DNA of 64,000 nucleotides from Clostridiales bacterium (GTDB taxonomy: Bacteria > Bacillota > Clostridia > Peptostreptococcales > Anaerovoracaceae): assembly GCA_009776955.1 (NCBI GenBank), contig WRMW01000001.1:248001-312000 (forward strand), written 5' to 3'. Shown piece after piece: positions 60,334-64,000 of this stretch (position 1 is its first letter; each line of letters starts with the position of its first letter). The notes beneath the pieces were generated by a model that made no database searches, was not told where the DNA came from, and saw nothing but the letters and a program-made list of their open reading frames with translations. Position numbers and translations under genes: made by a program.

Positions 60334-60362
60334 ATGTTAGCCTAAGCTAACTCGGTTGTCAA
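60334..60362 (-). promoter_or_regulatory. znu promoter overlapped by a metalloregulator-type palindrome
   Basis: Minus strand TTGACA (60362-60357), 17 bp, TAACAT (60339-60334). The inverted repeat GTTAGC-N4-GCTAAC (60336-60351) covers the -10 and spacer. Its TTAGCCTAA-like core resembles DtxR/MntR-family boxes more than the Bacillus Zur box, so a DtxR-type repressor is a reasonable inference. Confidence 0.6.
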
Positions 60363-60421
60363 GCGAAACGTGCAGACAAATTTTGCATTGCCGCAACCAT
60401 TGTCCGCCTGTTACCTACAAA

Positions 60422-61108
60422 CTACGAACTGCTGGACGTGTTGGGCAAGTACGGCGATATGCGCGTGACAAACCCAGGCATGGTCATCGACTGCAGCCAG
60501 ACCTTGCCAGGCCCTTCCACCGTCGTCAGGAACAGACCCTCTCCGCTGAAAAAGATATTCTTGAAACCCTTCACCGTCTCCACGGAATACTTCACCTTTT
60601 TTTCAAACGCGGCTATGTTTCCCGTGCTTATTTTTAGCTTCTCGCCAGCTTTCAGCTCGACTTCTTGCAGGCTCCCGTCAATCTCGATGAACACCATGCC
60701 GCTCCCCGTAAGCTCCTGCATCAAAAAGCCTTCGCCGCCAAACAGCCCCGCCTTGATTCCGAGCGGGGTGTACACCCCAAGCGTCACATCGGGCTGCGCG
60801 CACAAAAAAGCGTTCTTCTGGCACACATAAGGCCCCTGTGCCACATCCAACGCGACGATGGAGCCAGGAAAGGTCGAACCCAGCGTTATCGCCTGCCCAT
60901 TAGACTGCGCGGTATACGTCGCCATAAACAAAGACGAGCCCGTGAACATGCGCCCGAGCGCCTTCAGCCCCCCGCCCTTCGTGTTCGTCTCCATCGCGAT
61001 ATCGCTCGACATCCAGTTAAGGCCGCCCGATTGCGTGTAAATGCCCTCGCCCGCCTCAAGATGCAGCGTCACAGCCGGAAGATTCTCGCCCCAGATTTCG
61101 TATTTCAT
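60422..61108 (-). CDS. AIM24/TIGR00266-family protein
   Basis: 228 residues. A beta-rich protein with LHLEAGEGIYTQSGGLNWMS, LKALGRMFTGSSLFMATYTA, ITLGSTFPGSIVALDV, GLFGGEGFLMQELTGSGMVF and GEGLFLTTVEGPGKVWLQSM, the AIM24 (formerly DUF124) pattern. It has no signal peptide and is presumably cytoplasmic. The function in bacteria is unknown. The Ser-rich tail (PNTSSSS) is unusual but short. It lies 28 bases after tRNA-Glu on the same strand and may be co-transcribed with it. Confidence 0.88.
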   Translation of the reverse strand: MKYEIWGENLPAVTLHLEAGEGIYTQSGGLNWMSSDIAMETNTKGGGLKALGRMFTGSSLFMATYTAQSNGQAITLGSTFPGSIVALDVAQGPYVCQKNAFLCAQPDVTLGVYTPLGIKAGLFGGEGFLMQELTGSGMVFIEIDGSLQEVELKAGEKLKISTGNIAAFEKKVKYSVETVKGFKNIFFSGEGLFLTTVEGPGKVWLQSMTMPGFVTRISPYLPNTSSSS

Positions 61109-61135
61109 AGTTCTCCCTCCTAATAATTACAATGT

Positions 61136-61210
61136 TGGTGACCCTACGGGGAATCGAACCCCGGATTCAGCCGTGAGAGGGCTGCGTCTTAACCGCTTGA
61201 CCATAGGGCC
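61136..61210 (-). tRNA. tRNA-Glu (CTC anticodon)
   Basis: 75 nt on the minus strand with CCA encoded. Acceptor GGCCCTA/TAGGGTC (one G-T pair), D-arm GGTC...GAC, anticodon stem CAGCC/GGCTG with loop CTCTCAC (anticodon CTC, reads GAG), T-arm CGGGG-TTCGATT-CCCCG. All cloverleaf arms pair. It has a near-consensus promoter at 61229-61257. Confidence 0.96.
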
Positions 61211-61228
61211 ATTATCATGGCGAAGTTT

Positions 61229-61257
61229 ATTCTATACCATGTTTGGGGGTTTTGCAA
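61229..61257 (-). promoter_or_regulatory. tRNA-Glu promoter
   Basis: Minus strand TTGCAA (61257-61252), 17 bp, TAGAAT (61234-61229), 18 bases before the tRNA. Confidence 0.6.
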
Positions 61258-61371
61258 ACAATTCTTGCAATCCGCCAACGCCGTTCCTGCCGTCTGTAGC
61301 CGCCGCTTCACGCCAAAAACATCCCCCCTGGGGGCTTGCGCCCCCGATACCCTTCATCTAGTATTTCATTT

Positions 61372-63039
61372 ATGAAACCATTGAAACTATCGAAAAGACT
61401 TTGCACGCTGCTCGCCGTCGCCCTGATCGCCGGCTTGTTCGCGTCCTGCGCGAGCCCAGGAGCCGCCCCATCACCTGCAAGCCCCGCACAGCCCCCCGCC
61501 CCCGCAGCCCCAGACCAAAACCAAACCCCAGACCGCCTCGACACGCTGACCGTCGCCATCACATACGACGAAAACACTATTACGCCCGTTACCTACGTCA
61601 GGGGCACCCCTGGCCTTGATGTTATGCGGTTTATCTACGACAGCCTGTTCACCATCTCGCCCGACAACGTCGCCGTGCCCTGGATGGTCGAAGACGATTA
61701 TGCGGTCGGCGCGGATATGCAGACCTTCGCCGTGACCCTTCGGGACGGCCTTTACTGGCACGACGGGACGCCCGTCACCGCGGACGACGTGGCATTCACC
61801 TTCGACTACTTCAAAAACGTGTTCACCGCCTACACCCGCTGGACCAATATTGCGAGGCAGGTCGAATCCATCGACGTGAACGGCCGGGAACTCGTGTTCA
61901 ATCTCGAAAACCCAAACCCCGGCTTTATCCGCGTGGTGCTCGCCGACATGCCAATCGTCTCCAAGGCGCAGTACGAGGGCGTGGAGGACCCGACGGAATT
62001 GCCGAGCCTCGGCAGTGGCGCGTACAGGCTCGCGGAATACAGGGTCGGCGAGTTCTATACGCTCGAAGCCATGGACGATTATTTCAGGGGGACGCCCTCG
62101 GTCAAAATCATAAGGATGCCCATAATGGATGTGTCCGCCGCTCAGCAGGCTATGCTTGCCGGGCAGCTTGCGGGCTACACCGGCGGGGTTTCGGTCGAAT
62201 TGATAGACATTTTCAGCGGCAGCCCCGATATCGAGCTTGTCAGCAGCGACGGCTACGCATCCACGCTCTTGCTTATGAGCAACGTCCGCCCGCCGTTCGA
62301 CGATGCGGATTTCAGGCGTGCCATATCGCTTGCGCTCGACCTAGACCAACTTGTCGACATCATAACGCTCGGCAACGCGACTAAGGGCACGGCAGGCTAT
62401 GTGAGGGACGGGCTAGATGAGCACGTCACCGGACTGGACTACACCTACGACCAGAACGCCGCAAATACGCTGCTCGACTCCCTAGGCTACGCCAACAAGG
62501 ACGCCGACGGTATGCGCCTCGGTCTTGACGGCAGCCCCATGGAGCTTGAGATATTGACGAGCGGCACACGCGCCCGCGACGCCGAGCTTATATCCATGCA
62601 GCTTGAGTCCGTCGGCCTGCGTATAAGGGTCACCACCCTTGACCCTGACGCCCTCGATATGCGCGTATGGCCGGATTTCGACACCTCGCAGCCGCACGAC
62701 TACCAGATGGCCATGTTCGGGTGGTCCGCGCCAGTGGTTCAACGGAACGGCGCCATCATCGGCGTATGCTCAAGCGACTACGCCGGCGTGGGCGGGCTAA
62801 ACCTTTCGCACTATGATAGCAAAGAGTTTGACGCGGCGGCAGAGGCCTTTCTCGCCTCGGTGGATCCAGCGGAGCGTGCGATGCTCAATGAACAGATGCA
62901 GCGGACAGCGGCAGGCGATTTCCCCTTCGTCACGCTATATTTCGCGGACAATATAAACGCCGTGAACACGCAACAATACAGCGGTTGGGTGTTCCCGAAA
63001 GGCGGGCTGGCGGTAAATGTGTTCTCGTTTTTGCCATAA
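61372..63039 (+). CDS. Oligopeptide-type ABC transporter substrate-binding lipoprotein
   Basis: 555 residues from ATG 61372; no clear Shine-Dalgarno, and a GGGGGC/GCCCCC hairpin lies about 30 bases upstream. Lipobox LFASC, Pro/Ala linker, then a family-5 solute-binding domain: PDNVAVPWMVEDDYAVGADM, VTLRDGLYWHDGTPVTADDV, AFTFDYFKNVF, DADFRRAISLALDLDQLVDI and the C-terminal lobe. It binds peptides or other large solutes outside the cell. The dipeptide-type permease gene follows after 15 bases, so this is the first gene of a transporter operon cut by the window. Confidence 0.92.
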   Translation: MKPLKLSKRLCTLLAVALIAGLFASCASPGAAPSPASPAQPPAPAAPDQNQTPDRLDTLTVAITYDENTITPVTYVRGTPGLDVMRFIYDSLFTISPDNVAVPWMVEDDYAVGADMQTFAVTLRDGLYWHDGTPVTADDVAFTFDYFKNVFTAYTRWTNIARQVESIDVNGRELVFNLENPNPGFIRVVLADMPIVSKAQYEGVEDPTELPSLGSGAYRLAEYRVGEFYTLEAMDDYFRGTPSVKIIRMPIMDVSAAQQAMLAGQLAGYTGGVSVELIDIFSGSPDIELVSSDGYASTLLLMSNVRPPFDDADFRRAISLALDLDQLVDIITLGNATKGTAGYVRDGLDEHVTGLDYTYDQNAANTLLDSLGYANKDADGMRLGLDGSPMELEILTSGTRARDAELISMQLESVGLRIRVTTLDPDALDMRVWPDFDTSQPHDYQMAMFGWSAPVVQRNGAIIGVCSSDYAGVGGLNLSHYDSKEFDAAAEAFLASVDPAERAMLNEQMQRTAAGDFPFVTLYFADNINAVNTQQYSGWVFPKGGLAVNVFSFLP

Positions 63040-63054
63040 CGGAGGGGCCCCTAA

Positions 63055-64000
63055 TTGACTGGCGCGCTCCGCCGCCTCCCCCACTACCTTATCCTTATCG
63101 CGGCCATGGTCGCGCTCAACTTCTTTCTGCCTCGCATGATGCCTGGCTCCCCCGCCACACGCCTCGCAAGCGACAGCGGCTACGCCGTCACCGCCGAGGA
63201 ACGCGAACAGATTCTTGGGTTCTACAACCTCGACAAGCCTATGGGCGAACAATTTGCGATGTTCCTAGAGGACCTCGTCACCCTCGACTGGGGGCGATCC
63301 TTCTCGAAAAAACAGCCCATATTCGACCTTATAAAGGCCGCCCTACCGTGGACACTGCTACTTGCCGTGTGCAACATCGCCATCGCAAGCGTAATCGGCA
63401 CCTTTCTGGGCGCGCTCTCGGCGTTTATGCGAAAACGGGGCAGGGACAAACCGCTCGTCATCGGCATGATGGCCCTGAGCGCCATGCCTGCGTTTTGGAT
63501 AGGAATGATGCTGCTCTCCGTGTTCGGGGTGCGTCTGGGGTGGTTCCCGCTGTTCGGGGCGTACTCCATGTGGGGCGATTACACAGGTATGGCGTACGTG
63601 GCCGACGTGCTGCGCCACCTTGCGATGCCCCTTGCCACAAGCGTTCTCGCCTCGCTCGCCGCATTCTTCACCACCGCCCGCTACGGCGTGCTGAACACCA
63701 TGGAACACGACTATATCAGGATGGCTCGGATGCGCGGCGTGCCCGATGCCCGCGTCAAGACCTTCTACATCATGCGAAACGGCTTTATCCCCGTATTCGT
63801 CGTGCTAATGACGCAGATGGGCTTCATACTCAGCGGCTCGCTCGTGATCGAGAAGATATTCACCTACCCAGGGCTTGGCCTTCTTCTCGCGGATGCCGTC
63901 GTCGCACGGGACTACCCCCTTATGCAATACGCCTTCCTTATGACGTCCATCATGGTGGCGATAACGATGTTTCTCGCAGACGTGTTGCATTACAAACTCG
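63055..64000 (+). CDS. Oligopeptide-type ABC transporter permease (DppB/OppB-like), partial
   Basis: Open from TTG 63055 (GGAGGGG 7 bases ahead) to the window end without a stop, at least 315 residues. LPHYLILIAAMVALNFFLPR and MMPGSPATRLASDSGYA form the N-terminal segment of OppB-type permeases. Further in are EQILGFYNLDKPMGEQF, LDWGRSFSKKQPIFDLI, the EAA loop HDYIRMARMRGVPDARV and IEKIFTYPGLGLLLADAV. It would form the channel with a second permease encoded downstream. Because it lacks a stop it is easily missed by ORF callers, and overlapping minus-strand frames are shadows. Confidence 0.92.
   Translation, partial: MTGALRRLPHYLILIAAMVALNFFLPRMMPGSPATRLASDSGYAVTAEEREQILGFYNLDKPMGEQFAMFLEDLVTLDWGRSFSKKQPIFDLIKAALPWTLLLAVCNIAIASVIGTFLGALSAFMRKRGRDKPLVIGMMALSAMPAFWIGMMLLSVFGVRLGWFPLFGAYSMWGDYTGMAYVADVLRHLAMPLATSVLASLAAFFTTARYGVLNTMEHDYIRMARMRGVPDARVKTFYIMRNGFIPVFVVLMTQMGFILSGSLVIEKIFTYPGLGLLLADAVVARDYPLMQYAFLMTSIMVAITMFLADVLHYKL

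Noticed and set aside
63222-63708. Minus-strand frames near the window end
   Set aside because: They lie antisense to the partial OppB-type permease, which has a ribosome-binding site and all family motifs.

Overview
The window looks like a chromosomal segment of a G+C-rich anaerobic member of the Clostridia (Bacillota). This is inferred from gene content and order. The alaS-ireB-ruvX block, the rplU-rpmA-obg block followed by TIGR03960/TIGR03936-type radical SAM genes, the nifS/nifU pair, DUF896, DUF3048 lipoproteins, a Na+-translocating decarboxylase beta subunit and a methionine gamma-lyase family enzyme are all typical of that group. I cannot name a genus; an uncultured gut lineage is a guess. 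Promoters resemble sigma-A sites (TTGACA/TATAAT, 17-18 bp spacers). At least four genes have a -10 box so close to the start codon that the mRNA would be leaderless or nearly so.

Layout. 0-7 kb: end of an XRE regulator with its DUF6773 membrane partner, then mutL and miaA. Between these two repair/tRNA genes lie a DUF4143 ATPase, a lipoprotein and a VapBC pair. 7-14 kb: a BrnTA pair, a large membrane protein, a DUF3048 lipoprotein, a His-tailed CsoR-type regulator, a tyrosine recombinase and a PLP enzyme. 14-23 kb: a regulatory region (candidate small RNA, SOS-like box, G10 tract, terminator) and one 2,663-residue secreted beta-helix protein. 23-30 kb: a second DUF4143 ATPase under a repeated palindromic operator, a second DUF3048 gene with a truncated relic, a VTT membrane protein, then ruvX, ireB and alaS. 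30-37 kb: DUF3784, CPBP protease and XRE genes, a polar amino-acid ABC transporter, and an OadG-like/OadB pair.

37-40 kb is the most unusual stretch: a three-gene overlapping minus-strand operon. It encodes a DarT-type DNA ADP-ribosyltransferase with a roughly 300-residue N-terminal helical-repeat extension, a NADAR-type antitoxin, and a 53-residue protein with a C-terminal membrane helix. It is preceded by a leader with interlocked inverted repeats. 40-50 kb: a cysteine-peptidase-like protein, a ferredoxin-fused aldo/keto reductase, a small inverted-repeat element, nifU/nifS, two lipoproteins, rarA, a Phd/PIN pair and comEA with a long structured upstream region. 50-57 kb: traX-like, the DUF2344 and HD-fused radical SAM genes, obg, rpmA, and an rplU with a 230-residue extension. 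57-61 kb: a znuABC zinc-uptake operon with a DUF1980-like lipoprotein, an AIM24-family gene and tRNA-Glu(CTC). 61-64 kb: the start of an oligopeptide ABC transporter operon, cut by the window edge.

Four toxin-antitoxin modules (VapBC, BrnTA, DarT/NADAR, Phd/PIN) and two DUF4143 modules sit between conserved operons, so accessory genes have repeatedly landed in housekeeping neighbourhoods. Metal handling recurs: the CsoR-like regulator, the His-rich ZnuA and its operon, and Fe-S assembly.
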